A stretch of DNA of 18,236 nt from Bacteroidota bacterium (GCA_023417065.1 JAEZGH010000018.1:1-18236); one strand, 5' to 3'. Counted from the first letter of the stretch, positions 1-6,893 are shown. Notes: generated by a model from the sequence alone, not told the origin. Translations and numbers: made by a program.

Positions 1-207
1 AACATCGGTTTCCACCATGTTCACCATCTCAATTCAAAAATCCCGTTTTATCGCCTGCCAGAGACCATGGCGGCAATCCCCGAATTACAGGTAGTATCGA
101 AAACATCATGGAATCCCGTAGAAATCTGCAAATGCCTGCGGCTGAAGTTGTGGGATCCCGGAAAGGGGAGGATGGTCACCATGGCAGAAGCGGTTTCTAA
201 TTCCTGA
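1..207 (+). CDS. Fatty acid desaturase, C-terminal fragment (5' end outside window)
   Basis: Frame 1 is open from the first base to a TGA at 205-207 and gives 68 residues. The fragment starts with NIGFHHVHHLNSKIPFYRLP, which contains the third histidine box of membrane fatty acid desaturases (H5, H6, H8 and H9 of the fragment, HxxHH type); these histidines help hold the di-iron centre that inserts double bonds into acyl chains. The following LPE..AAIPELQ and CLRLKLWDP stretches are typical of the soluble C-terminal tail of this bacterial family. The first two histidine boxes and the membrane helices lie upstream of the window. The last residues (VSNS) and the stop codon lie in a short heptamer-repeat sequence (193-206), so the native C-terminus may have been altered by it. 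The family call is from remembered similarity and is fairly safe; substrate and regiospecificity cannot be told. Confidence 0.82.
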   Translation, partial: NIGFHHVHHLNSKIPFYRLPETMAAIPELQVVSKTSWNPVEICKCLRLKLWDPGKGRMVTMAEAVSNS

Positions 208-241
208 TCCCAAAATAGGTTCAAATTTCAAATTTTCTTTT
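193..241. repeat. Degenerate heptamer repeat tract at the desaturase 3' end
   Basis: The units gtttcta (193-199) and attcctg (200-206) match the RTTTCTR heptamers at 1785-1858; 192-208 differs from 1798-1814 at a single base. Farther on, tcaaatt is repeated directly twice (220-233). The desaturase stop codon falls inside the tract. It is shorter and more decayed than the copy at 1785-1858 and has no obvious return arm. Confidence 0.45.
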
Positions 242-536
242 CAAGGGTGGTGGCCGAAGTTTAAAAGATGAACTTCCTTAAGTTCGAAGTCTTCACCATC
301 ACGCTCAAGCTGAAAACTGTGGCACCATCACCCTGCGAGGCCCCTTGTCCCGCAATGCGAACCTGAATAAGTAACGCCTTGCCAACCTGACACCCCCGTA
401 CCGGCAACCGGCCACCGTGGTGCCATGCACCCACTTCCGCGTCTTTCACCAGCATTCGGTCCCCTCTTGTGTGAGTTCTTCTTGCTGATTTTTTACATTC
501 GTCGGAGAATATCGATCCTTACGAACCTATAACAAT
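208..536. other. Intergenic region with no convincing gene
   Basis: These 329 bp separate the desaturase stop from the DUF1304 start. They begin with the tail of the heptamer repeat tract. A minus-strand open frame of 64 codons (455 down to 261) starts with ATG but has no recognisable motif, so I treat it as chance. TACATTCG (494-501) resembles a Bacteroidota -7 box for the downstream gene, with one mismatch, but I find no properly spaced -33 box. Confidence 0.5.
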
Positions 537-902
537 ATGATAGCAACCCTTCTGATCATCCTGATAGCCCTTGAGCATTTTTACTTTCTTTATATTGAAA
601 TGTTCGCATGGGAATCCATAGGCAAAAAGACATTCCGGTCGCTGCCGGCGGAGATATTCAAGCCCACGAAAACACTTGCAGCAAACCAGGGCCTGTATAA
701 CGGTTTCCTCGCGGCCGGACTAATTTGGTCGAGACTTATCCAGGACAGTGAATGGTCCTTTAATGTCGCCTTGTTCTTTCTGATTTGTGTCGCCATTGCC
801 GGTATCTATGGCGGAATAACGGCAAGCAGAAAGATTTTATCGGTCCAGGCTGCGCCCGCTCTGATCGCAACTGCAGTTCTGTTATTTGGCAAATTCGTAT
901 GA
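537..902 (+). CDS. DUF1304 family small integral membrane protein
   Basis: The 121-residue product matches the usual length and pattern of the DUF1304 family. An N-terminal hydrophobic helix leads into an E/H-containing segment (LEHFYFLYIEMFAW, about 12-25). Then comes the signature LAANQGLYNGFLAAGL (about 47-62) and two further hydrophobic helices (about 73-93 and 98-117). This predicts about four membrane spans in the inner membrane. The family has no established biochemical role. ATG at 537 begins directly with the first membrane helix, and no earlier in-frame start is needed. The gene precedes 973-1785 in the same direction across a 70-bp gap, so co-transcription is possible but unproven. 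Confidence 0.88.
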   Translation: MIATLLIILIALEHFYFLYIEMFAWESIGKKTFRSLPAEIFKPTKTLAANQGLYNGFLAAGLIWSRLIQDSEWSFNVALFFLICVAIAGIYGGITASRKILSVQAAPALIATAVLLFGKFV

Positions 903-972
903 TCTCGTAATCTTAACTGCGTTATATTGTCTGGCTTTGCGGTATATGTTTAAATTGTAAACAAAAAAATCC

Positions 973-1785
973 ATGAGAACCTTATTCATTGCTCTATTTT
1001 CGGTTTTGTTGATCAATGCCTATGCACAACCCGCACTTGAGAAAGTATGGGAAACCGATGCTACGCTTGCGGTACCCGAATCCGTTCTTCCTTTTGAAGG
1101 CGGTCTTTACGTTTCACTGATTGACGGTCAGCCGTGGGAAGATGATGGTAAAGGCGGCATCGGTATTCTCGATAAAAACGGAAAGGTGATCAACGCGACC
1201 TGGGTTACGGGACTGAGCGCGCCGAAGGGTATGGGTATCTGGGAAAAGAAGTTGTATGTCGCCGATATCTCCAGAGTTGTTGTTATCAATACAGCCACCG
1301 GAAAGGTGGAATCAAAAATTAACGTTGAAGGCGCTGAAAACCTGAACGACATCTCCATCGATGACAAGGGAGTCGTTTATGTCTCGGATTCTAAACTCGG
1401 AAATGTTCACCGGATCGTTAACGGCAAACCTGAACTTTACATCAGCAACCTGAAGAATGTGAACGGCGTGAAAGCTGTTGGTAATGATCTTTATTTGCTT
1501 ACCGCGAATGACGTTATCAAAGCAGATCGCGATAAGAAACTTGTCACCGTTGCCACCACAGAGATAGGCGGCGATGGCATCGAACCTGTTGGCAATGGTG
1601 ATTTCATCATTTCTTGCTGGCCCGGATTGATGTATTACATGGACAAGAACGGCAAGCTTACCGTGTTGCTCGACACGCGCGATCAACAGCGAAACACCGC
1701 CGACATCGGATATGACGCCGCACAACGGATTGTGTATGTGCCGACGTTCTTTAAAAAGTCGGTGGTAGCCTACCGGCTGAAGTAG
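973..1785 (+). CDS. Secreted SMP-30/gluconolactonase-like beta-propeller protein
   Basis: The 270-residue product starts with a Sec signal peptide (MRTLFIALFSVLLINAYA, cleavage about after A18). Repeated four-strand blade patterns follow: YVSLIDG, LYVADISRVVVIN, VYVSDSKLGNVHRI, LYLLTANDVIKAD and IVYVPTFFKKSVVAY. This layout, with the acidic FEGG near residue 38 and ENLNDISID near 117, fits SMP-30/gluconolactonase/LRE-like six-bladed propellers. Members include lactonases and metal-dependent hydrolases; many secreted ones are uncharacterised, so the substrate is unknown. ATG 973 puts the signal peptide at the extreme N-terminus. TATGTTTA (945-952) is one mismatch from the -7 consensus, but no good -33 box is seen. 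The stop codon TAG directly abuts the heptamer-repeat hairpin, which separates this gene from the convergent oxidoreductase operon. Confidence 0.8.
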   Translation: MRTLFIALFSVLLINAYAQPALEKVWETDATLAVPESVLPFEGGLYVSLIDGQPWEDDGKGGIGILDKNGKVINATWVTGLSAPKGMGIWEKKLYVADISRVVVINTATGKVESKINVEGAENLNDISIDDKGVVYVSDSKLGNVHRIVNGKPELYISNLKNVNGVKAVGNDLYLLTANDVIKADRDKKLVTVATTEIGGDGIEPVGNGDFIISCWPGLMYYMDKNGKLTVLLDTRDQQRNTADIGYDAAQRIVYVPTFFKKSVVAYRLK

Positions 1786-1858
1786 ATTCTGATTTCTGGT
1801 TTCTAATTTCTGATTGGGTTGGTGCTTCATCAGAAATTAGAAATCAGAAACTAAAAAC
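1785..1858. repeat. Heptamer-repeat hairpin between convergent genes (possible bidirectional terminator)
   Basis: The left side reads as consecutive 7-nt units gattctg, atttctg, gtttcta, atttctg (1785-1812). The right side read on the minus strand gives gttttta, gtttctg, atttcta, atttctg (1858 to 1831). The arms 1800-1814 and 1829-1843 are perfectly complementary over 15 bp with a 14-nt loop. Pairing continues for about seven more pairs, including one G-U (1793-1799 with 1844-1850). The stem is A/T-rich. It lies between the stop of the plus-strand propeller gene and the stop of the minus-strand oxidoreductase, so it could terminate transcription from both sides. The minus-strand gene stop (1851-1853) lies inside the repeat. 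Confidence 0.75.
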
Positions 1859-3248
1859 TGGAATCACGAGCCATTTCCAAAGCTTTCGTGGTGATGTAGT
1901 ACTTCGTGATCATGTTGGGAACTTCCCATTCAGGCATTCCATTCTTTTCGAGGTATTCGAGATACTTTGAGGTGACTTCCGCGAAATGTGCCTCATGGCC
2001 TTTCTGATACGATTCGGGAATCACGACTTCGTAGCCACGTTGAACTTTCCTCAGACTGATTCCAGGGTATTCAGGCGTGATGGTTTCGAAGGCGTCTCTA
2101 AGTTCTGAATCGTAACCTGCGTCATCACCGACGGGTTCAATGAACAAGGCCGGTTTGAAACCAGTATCCTTGTTTTGACGGATCACCAGGTTTGCCCGCG
2201 TGCCACGCATTACTGAGTAATGCGAGTCACCAGCACCTTCGGGAGCTTTGTAATCCCAGATAACGGATACCCTGGCGTGAATGCCTTTTAGTTTGTAGTT
2301 TATTTCACCGTTGCTGTACACGTTTAAAACGCCGTCTTTGAGATCCTTCCGGAGATAGTCGGGGAATGTCTCTTCCTTTGTAACTTCCCTGAACTGATCC
2401 GCGCTAAGCGCTGTAGGCCAGCGACGCGCAGAAATCATTTCTACATCCCTGTTGTAATCGAGAACCTGTTCCGGAAAACACGCCCACTGTATTAGGTCCA
2501 CGAGGTGAGTGGTGACGTCGACAATGCCTTCACCTTCCTGCGTCACGTCGAAAAACCACGCAGGGCGGGTGAGGGGAGACCCCGACACATATTTGAAGAA
2601 GTGGTGAACGCTCTCCTTGGTTACCGCGGGATTGTCAGGCGAACCTTGTTCCAGAGAACCGAAAATCTTGTCAAGATGTGAAAGCCGGCGCTGAAGTATG
2701 CTCGTAATCTCGTAGCGTTCGGTCATGATATCGTAAAGGAGCACACCGTTTTTCGTGGCTGTTTCAAAACTTGACTTCAGCAATTCAAAGTCACGCGTGT
2801 TAATGGCCATGGGTTTATCCGCCAGCACATGAAATCCGTTGCTCACGGCGGTGTTGATGTAGTTGCCCTTGTCACGGTTGTTGCCGGCAATCACAACAAG
2901 ATTCCCTTTTTTATCGCTGACCATCTTTTGCAGAAAATCTTCGCCGGTGTACACTGCCTCATTCCACGACGTTGGGTTGTCATCACGCGTATTGAAGGCG
3001 TTGATCCGATCGAGATGTAACGTCAGGTCGTTGCCACCGGGAGCATATACGTGAACCGTGCTGTCGATCTGAGGGTACATCGACTTCTGTACGAGTGCCG
3101 CGTGGAAATGACCCGGATCAATCGTGATAAGTCTTATCTGAGGTCCTTTATTGGCTTCTTTTGATTCCATAGGTTTGCCGGCGCATGACAAACAAATTAA
3201 CGGTATTGCGATAGTACGGCAAAGTCTGGTAAGCATTGAATGAATCAT
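1851..3248 (-). CDS. Gfo/Idh/MocA-superfamily oxidoreductase with putative oxidoreductase C-terminal domain, probable lipoprotein
   Basis: From the ATG at 3248 the product is 465 residues. It starts with a hydrophobic signal ending LICLSC (Cys22), a plausible though imperfect lipobox, so the protein is probably exported and lipid-anchored. The dinucleotide-binding region has DPGHFHAALV (about 44-53) where relatives carry GxGxxG, followed by a Rossmann-like pattern and ADKPMA (about 143-148), the counterpart of the EKP motif. The C-terminal half matches my memory of the 'putative oxidoreductase C-terminal' family. A start 30 bp earlier (3278) is open but would overlap the upstream gene and move the signal inward. 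3248 lies seven bases after the upstream stop and is preferred. It is the last gene of the three-gene operon. The substrate is probably a sugar or polyol derivative (inference). The last codons and stop lie in the heptamer-repeat element. Confidence 0.82.
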   Translation of the reverse strand: MIHSMLTRLCRTIAIPLICLSCAGKPMESKEANKGPQIRLITIDPGHFHAALVQKSMYPQIDSTVHVYAPGGNDLTLHLDRINAFNTRDDNPTSWNEAVYTGEDFLQKMVSDKKGNLVVIAGNNRDKGNYINTAVSNGFHVLADKPMAINTRDFELLKSSFETATKNGVLLYDIMTERYEITSILQRRLSHLDKIFGSLEQGSPDNPAVTKESVHHFFKYVSGSPLTRPAWFFDVTQEGEGIVDVTTHLVDLIQWACFPEQVLDYNRDVEMISARRWPTALSADQFREVTKEETFPDYLRKDLKDGVLNVYSNGEINYKLKGIHARVSVIWDYKAPEGAGDSHYSVMRGTRANLVIRQNKDTGFKPALFIEPVGDDAGYDSELRDAFETITPEYPGISLRKVQRGYEVVIPESYQKGHEAHFAEVTSKYLEYLEKNGMPEWEVPNMITKYYITTKALEMARDSSF

Positions 3249-3255
3249 CCTGGAT

Positions 3256-4638
3256 TTATTTGATGACATAAGGTGCACGTTGCGGACGCGACAACATCTT
3301 GTTCGCTTCGTCGTCGTTGATGAACTTCTCTTTATCCGGGTCCCATTTCAGCTTGCGATCGAGCTTCATTGCAATGTGGTGCAGCAAACACGCGGAGCAG
3401 GAGCGATGCGCCACTTCAACAGGAGCGATCGGTTCTTTTTTGTCGCGGATGCTTTCGAGCCAGTTCCCGTGGTGATCAGCGCTGCGATACAAATTAACTT
3501 CGTTTGAACTGATCTTCGACTGAATGATTTTTGGATCGCTGGCATCCAGGGGCTTTGTTTCACCGGCAACGGGGTCGGTAGCGGTGGCGCGATAGTTTCC
3601 GCGCGTTACAAATATCCAGCCTTCCGTGCCTTCGAATTTGATGCCATTCGGAATCTCATTGCTCACCACCATCTTCACGCCATTCTTGTATACAGCTTCC
3701 GTGCGGAAGATTCCGTGAACATCCCAAAGTCCGCTCTTAGGAAACTCCGCGCGACCCCAAACTTCCACGGGGCCGGTGAGTTCGGTGTCCATTCCCCAGT
3801 GTGCCGAGTCGATGTGGTGCGCTCCCCAGCCCGTGATCATTCCTGCGCCGAATTGCTCGCACCGCAGCCATCCGGGGCGATCGTAGCCGTTTTGCGGATG
3901 CACGCGATTCTCCGTGTAATACACTTCCGGTGTCGAGCCCAGCCACATATCGTAGTTCAGGTTAGGAGGCACAGGCATCTCAGGCTCGTCAGGGCCGGAA
4001 GGGTCACCGGGCAGTCCGACGTAAACATTCTTCAACTGACCGATCCTTCCGTTTCGAACCAGCTCTGCTGCATAGCGGAATTGCTCCGACGAACGCTGCT
4101 GACTTCCGATCTGAAAGGTGACTCCGGATTTGCGAACCACATCGCTTAAAATGCGGCCTTCTTCGATTGTGAGGGATGTCGGTTTTTGCAGGTAGATATG
4201 TTTGCCAGCCCGTGCAGCAGCGATGGCAATGAGTGCATGCCAATGATCAGGGGTGCTGATTACGACAGCATCGATGTCTTTGTTCGATATCAGTTCTTTG
4301 TAGTCGTGGTATACTTTCACGCCGTCGAAGGCCTTGCCGGTTTTGCTGGAGTAATATTGGTTTACCAGCACGCGGGCCTCTTCGGCGCGCTTCGTATCGA
4401 GGTCGCATACTGCCATAAGCTGGGCAAAATCGTATTTCCACACGCCGGGCATGTCGTGAATCCGTGAGATGCGTCCTGTACCAATGGCGGCTACGTTTAT
4501 CCGGTTACTGGGAGCATTCTTTCCAAAGATGGACGACGGGACGATCATAGGAAAACCTGTGGCCGCAAGGGTAGAGGCTGCTGCTGTTTTAGCTGACCTG
4601 CTCAAAAAGCCGCGCCGCGTGATTTTGTCTTTGTTCAT
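3256..4638 (-). CDS. Tat-exported Gfo/Idh/MocA family oxidoreductase
   Basis: The product has 460 residues. A twin-arginine signal (R8-R9, RRGFLSRSAKTAAAS..) begins the protein, so it is probably folded with its cofactor before export to the periplasm. After the signal comes INVAAIGTGRISRIHD with the NAD(P)-binding GxGxxG-type loop (53-58). TPDHWHA (129-135) and YLQKPTSL (149-156) follow, with K152 as the EKP-type lysine. The C-terminal substrate domain contains GWGAHHIDSAHWGMD. Length and order agree with secreted bacterial Gfo/Idh/MocA members, which oxidise or reduce sugars and derivatives with NAD(P); the exact substrate is not readable. ATG 4638 starts at the Tat signal. It lies 15 bp downstream of the DUF6807 gene and 7 bp before the next oxidoreductase, a clear operon. 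Confidence 0.9.
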   Translation of the reverse strand: MNKDKITRRGFLSRSAKTAAASTLAATGFPMIVPSSIFGKNAPSNRINVAAIGTGRISRIHDMPGVWKYDFAQLMAVCDLDTKRAEEARVLVNQYYSSKTGKAFDGVKVYHDYKELISNKDIDAVVISTPDHWHALIAIAAARAGKHIYLQKPTSLTIEEGRILSDVVRKSGVTFQIGSQQRSSEQFRYAAELVRNGRIGQLKNVYVGLPGDPSGPDEPEMPVPPNLNYDMWLGSTPEVYYTENRVHPQNGYDRPGWLRCEQFGAGMITGWGAHHIDSAHWGMDTELTGPVEVWGRAEFPKSGLWDVHGIFRTEAVYKNGVKMVVSNEIPNGIKFEGTEGWIFVTRGNYRATATDPVAGETKPLDASDPKIIQSKISSNEVNLYRSADHHGNWLESIRDKKEPIAPVEVAHRSCSACLLHHIAMKLDRKLKWDPDKEKFINDDEANKMLSRPQRAPYVIK

Positions 4639-4653
4639 AGGTTATGGTGTGGT

Positions 4654-5886
4654 TTATTTTTTCAGGCTGTAAACAGGAGGGGTTGCAAAGTTTTTCCATG
4701 CAGCCTCACTCATTGACTGGTCAAAGGCACCGTTGAAGACCAGCAGACGATACGTTAGACGATACGTTTTGCCGGGTTCGAGGAGCCAGTCGCGGTCTTT
4801 GGTAGGGTTGAAATTCGCGAACATGTCGCCGCGGTTGTATTGGTTTTCCGGCCAGATACGAAGTGGTTCCGGGTGACTGTAATTTGTCGGCGACGACATC
4901 ATCAGCACGCCGGCATTGGTGTTGTCAACCGCGCCCTGAACGAGGCACCACCGTGCTTTGGATCCATCTGCGTTTTTTCTTGAGTTCCCTTCAGAAGTCA
5001 GCACCGTGCTGTTCTGATTGTTCCACTGTTCGGTGGTGCGCCAGCCGAGCCCTGCATAGCGGTACTGCAAAAGGAGCACGGGACTCGCCGTTGCACAGGT
5101 CATCTCGATATCGATGTCCACGATGTAAGCATCAGTTTCCGGTTGATAAACGGTGACCGTTTGGGTTTCATTGAGAATGACTTGCTCCTGACCGTTCTCC
5201 CTGAATACGACATGTTCATGGAGTGCACTGTAAGAGCTGAACACCGGGCCTTCCTGAATCTCCTTGAACCCGCCGAAACGTACGGTGCCGTGTTTCTGGT
5301 TCAGGTTCCAGAGGTCAACGGTATCGCCTTCGAAGAGAATATGCGTCCAGGGATTCCAGATTCCATAATGGTGATAGTGATCCGGAGGCTGAATCCGTGT
5401 GAGAACCTGACCATGTGGTGACCACAAGGGGTGGATGAAAGCGCTGCGTTTGAATACTGTATCCACTCCAGCTGGCGGATACATCGTTTCGAACCGGTAC
5501 TGAAGAAGGTTTTTGTCGCCAGCGCTGAGGAGCAGGTCGCCATTGGATTTACGGGCGTGCATGCCAGGAGTCTGGGGTGGCAGCTCGACCAGTTCGAAAG
5601 TCCGCTTTCCTGAGTTGGCTTTATTGGGCGGAACCAGAAAAGTAATCTGGCCGTCGGGGGTGGGCTGGACAGGAATTGAGCGCTTTGTCTTGCCCTGGAC
5701 TTCGACAAGACTCCATTTGGCGTTAGCCGGCACTTGCTGATTCAGCTTTACCGTCATCGGGAAGGCATTCGCCTGGTCGGGTTGGGCGTCGATCTGAAGG
5801 CTTGCGATTAGTTTTTGAGCGGTCGCAGAAGCAACGGCGATGAGCGTGAGCATGATTGTTAGGAAGCCGGAGTAGCCTGGTTTCAC
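4654..5886 (-). CDS. Secreted DUF6807 (PmoA-like) protein
   Basis: The 410-residue product has an N-terminal signal peptide (hydrophobic 7-20, ASATAQ cleavage region). The characteristic DUF6807 core follows: RSAFIHPLWSPHGQVLTRIQPPDHYHHYGIW (147-177), then DLWNLNQKHGTVRFGGF and, near the end, a WLLEPGKTYRLTYRLLV strand pattern. Databases often name such proteins 'PmoA family' after a presumed methane oxygenase subunit. Nothing here resembles membrane-bound methane monooxygenase, so that name should not be taken functionally. The conserved His cluster (H170, H172, H173) could bind metal or sugar (inference). The start is GTG at 5886; the first ATG (5853) would cut the signal peptide and remove its only N-terminal positive charge. 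It is the first gene of the operon, with LacI-type operator-like sites 30-110 bp upstream. DUF6807 and Gfo/Idh/MocA genes commonly adjoin in carbohydrate-use loci. Confidence 0.85.
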   Translation of the reverse strand: MKPGYSGFLTIMLTLIAVASATAQKLIASLQIDAQPDQANAFPMTVKLNQQVPANAKWSLVEVQGKTKRSIPVQPTPDGQITFLVPPNKANSGKRTFELVELPPQTPGMHARKSNGDLLLSAGDKNLLQYRFETMYPPAGVDTVFKRSAFIHPLWSPHGQVLTRIQPPDHYHHYGIWNPWTHILFEGDTVDLWNLNQKHGTVRFGGFKEIQEGPVFSSYSALHEHVVFRENGQEQVILNETQTVTVYQPETDAYIVDIDIEMTCATASPVLLLQYRYAGLGWRTTEQWNNQNSTVLTSEGNSRKNADGSKARWCLVQGAVDNTNAGVLMMSSPTNYSHPEPLRIWPENQYNRGDMFANFNPTKDRDWLLEPGKTYRLTYRLLVFNGAFDQSMSEAAWKNFATPPVYSLKK

Positions 5887-5915
5887 CTGTTGGAGCGCTT
5901 AAAATGGAACGAATA

Positions 5916-5930
5916 TTAAATCGGTTGCAT
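5916..5930. promoter_or_regulatory. LacI-type operator-like site, proximal copy
   Basis: TAAATCGGTTGCAT shares the 11-mer AATCGGTTGCA exactly with the site at 5982-5995, 66 bp away. The right half-site is intact and the left half is decayed. It lies about 30 bp upstream of the DUF6807 start, where a repressor would overlap a promoter. Operators of LacI-family regulators have a central CG within an inverted repeat, as here. No regulator gene is in the window. Confidence 0.35.
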
Positions 5931-5981
5931 GCGAAATCGGCAGATGTTGGGCCACCTGGCAAGCATACGACTAAAGATACC

Positions 5982-5995
5982 TGCAATCGGTTGCA
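5982..5995. promoter_or_regulatory. LacI-type operator-like site, distal copy
   Basis: TGCAATCGGTTGCA is a 14-bp inverted repeat with only one non-complementary pair and a central CG, the usual shape of a LacI-family operator. Its 66-bp distance from the second copy (about six helical turns) would suit looping by a tetramer or binding by two dimers (inference). Confidence 0.45.
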
Positions 5996-6068
5996 AAGGC
6001 AAGGAGCGAGGTTCTTTTGTGACCGGCGGTCAATTGCGGTTCACGGATGGACTGTGTCAGGACGGTTT

Positions 6069-6100
6069 TTTGACTGTTTACGGGCAATTGGCTATCTTTA
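6069..6100 (+). promoter_or_regulatory. Possible Bacteroidota-type promoter with no evident gene downstream
   Basis: TTTG (6069-6072) is followed after 20 bp by TATCTTTA (6093-6100), one mismatch from the -7 consensus TAnnTTTG. Both boxes and their spacing fit the primary sigma factor of this phylum. No coding region follows in this direction, so it is either chance or a promoter for a non-coding transcript. Confidence 0.3.
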
Positions 6101-6216
6101 ATTTAATCACCCGCGAGCACTTTTACTGTGTTCCGGGAGCTTTACAGGTACCAACACGGGCTTCGCAACTTCGTCCGCTTTTCCCCGGGATGTCTTCGAC
6201 AGGAACTGGTGCGCGA

Positions 6217-6271
6217 AGCAAACACAAAGCAAACACAAAGCAAACACATAGCATAAATGAAGCATAAAGGG
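6217..6271. repeat. 11-bp tandem repeat, five units
   Basis: Three units are near-identical copies of agcaaacacaa (6217-6227, 6228-6238, 6239-6249, the third ending in t). Two degenerate units follow, agcataaatga (6250-6260) and agcataaaggg (6261-6271). The period is exactly 11 bp throughout. It lies in non-coding DNA, and the unit is not a multiple of three. Confidence 0.85.
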
Positions 6272-6626
6272 GGGCTTTTTATGTGACATCCTTGCTACGC
6301 ACTAATTTTATCATTCCCGCGTACCTGAAGCAGGTAACAAGACCCGTCGAAGTCCGTACGACGACCTTGCGATGTCCTAATCAAGTCCCGGAAAGTACTT
6401 GAAGATGTTTGCTGAATGTCGGGAATGGTTGGCGCGATCTGCGATGACCAGGCAGGAAACCGGGCGTTTTGGTGGTGATAAGTTACTGACGAAAACTGAC
6501 AGCTGCAAGGTGTCTCAAAGGTTGTCCCTGGATCAGGACATTGACCCTGCGGCACTTACTAATAGTGGAAGTATAATTTACGTTATGTTAAATAGAAGCA
6601 AATAAACCCATCCCTTCGTTTCGAAC

Positions 6627-6893
6627 TTACGACCTCTGGCTGCTAACAACCCGCTCAAAAATTTCCCTGACCTTATCCCCGTCAACTTCAGTCACCCATT
6701 CGTTTTGCGGCATGATCGTTACGATCGGCCCGTGTTTGCAATGGTCCGTGCAGCCCGTCCGGATAACCTGAATGCGTTTCTTCAGGCCCCGGTCTTTAAC
6801 CTCCGATTTCAGCTGGCTAAGAATCAGCTTGCTGCCGCGCTTCTTGCATTTCTTGCCACAGCACACATAAAATATCGATTCTGGCTGTTTCAT
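6627..6893 (-). CDS. (2Fe-2S) ferredoxin-domain protein, thioredoxin-like fold
   Basis: The 88-residue protein has the cysteine layout of small thioredoxin-like [2Fe-2S] ferredoxins. YVCCGKKCKKRGS gives Cys11, Cys12 and Cys16, and TGCTDHCKHGP gives Cys48 and Cys52. The helix-strand spacing between them (LILSQLKSEVKDRGLKKRIQVIRTG) and the following IVTIMPQNEWV strand match the family, which is related to the NuoE-type subunit of complex I. The [2Fe-2S] cluster would be bound by four of the five cysteines; Cys11 or Cys12 is the extra one. It is a soluble electron carrier or redox sensor with no known partner, and no oxidoreductase gene adjoins it. ATG 6893 is the first in-frame start. The gene stands alone downstream of the terminator at 6964-6994. 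Confidence 0.85.
   Translation of the reverse strand: MKQPESIFYVCCGKKCKKRGSKLILSQLKSEVKDRGLKKRIQVIRTGCTDHCKHGPIVTIMPQNEWVTEVDGDKVREIFERVVSSQRS

Larger units (their letters stand above)
5887..6626. other. 740-bp intergenic region without a convincing gene
   Basis: The region lies between the divergent side of the oxidoreductase operon and the 3' end of the ferredoxin gene. It holds the two operator-like sites (5916-5995), a possible plus-strand promoter (6069-6100), the 11-bp tandem repeat (6217-6271), and a perfect small hairpin TACCTG-AAG-CAGGTA (6322-6336). The open frames present (5929-6267 and 6399-6605 plus; 6289-6107 and 6555-6295 minus) have low-complexity or featureless translations, and I do not support them as genes. 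A small RNA driven from 6069-6100 is possible but unproven. Confidence 0.5.

Noticed and set aside
261..455. 64-codon minus-strand open frame
   Set aside because: No recognisable motif, no neighbour support, composition unlike nearby proteins; probably chance.
1312..1830. 172-codon minus-strand frame opposite the propeller gene
   Set aside because: Antisense to a well-supported secreted beta-propeller gene; its translation has no domain pattern.
3715..4149. 144-codon plus-strand frame opposite the Tat-exported oxidoreductase
   Set aside because: Shadow of a clearly recognised minus-strand gene; Arg/His-rich composition typical of antisense frames.
4654..5886. Particulate methane monooxygenase subunit A
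   Set aside because: The database nickname PmoA for DUF6807 suggests this, but the protein is a secreted soluble type with no membrane helices beyond the signal peptide.
5929..6267. 112-codon plus-strand open frame across the operator sites and the 11-bp repeat
   Set aside because: It runs through the regulatory sites and ends in repeat-derived low-complexity sequence; no family resemblance.
6263..6283. CATAAAG / CTTTTTATG hairpin as a terminator
   Set aside because: The stem needs several G-U pairs with a very small loop, and no gene ends nearby in either direction.
6295..6555. 86-codon minus-strand open frame, and an overlapping plus-strand frame at 6399-6605
   Set aside because: Both translations lack a hydrophobic core pattern or motif, and they overlap each other in opposite directions.
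6605..6650. tRNA-like 3' half on the minus strand (AGAGGTCGTAAGTTCGAAAC)
   Set aside because: It has the variable-region and T-loop look of a tRNA, but the 3' side of the T-stem (cgaag) does not pair with gtaag, no acceptor, D or anticodon arms can be built, and it overlaps the ferredoxin stop codon.
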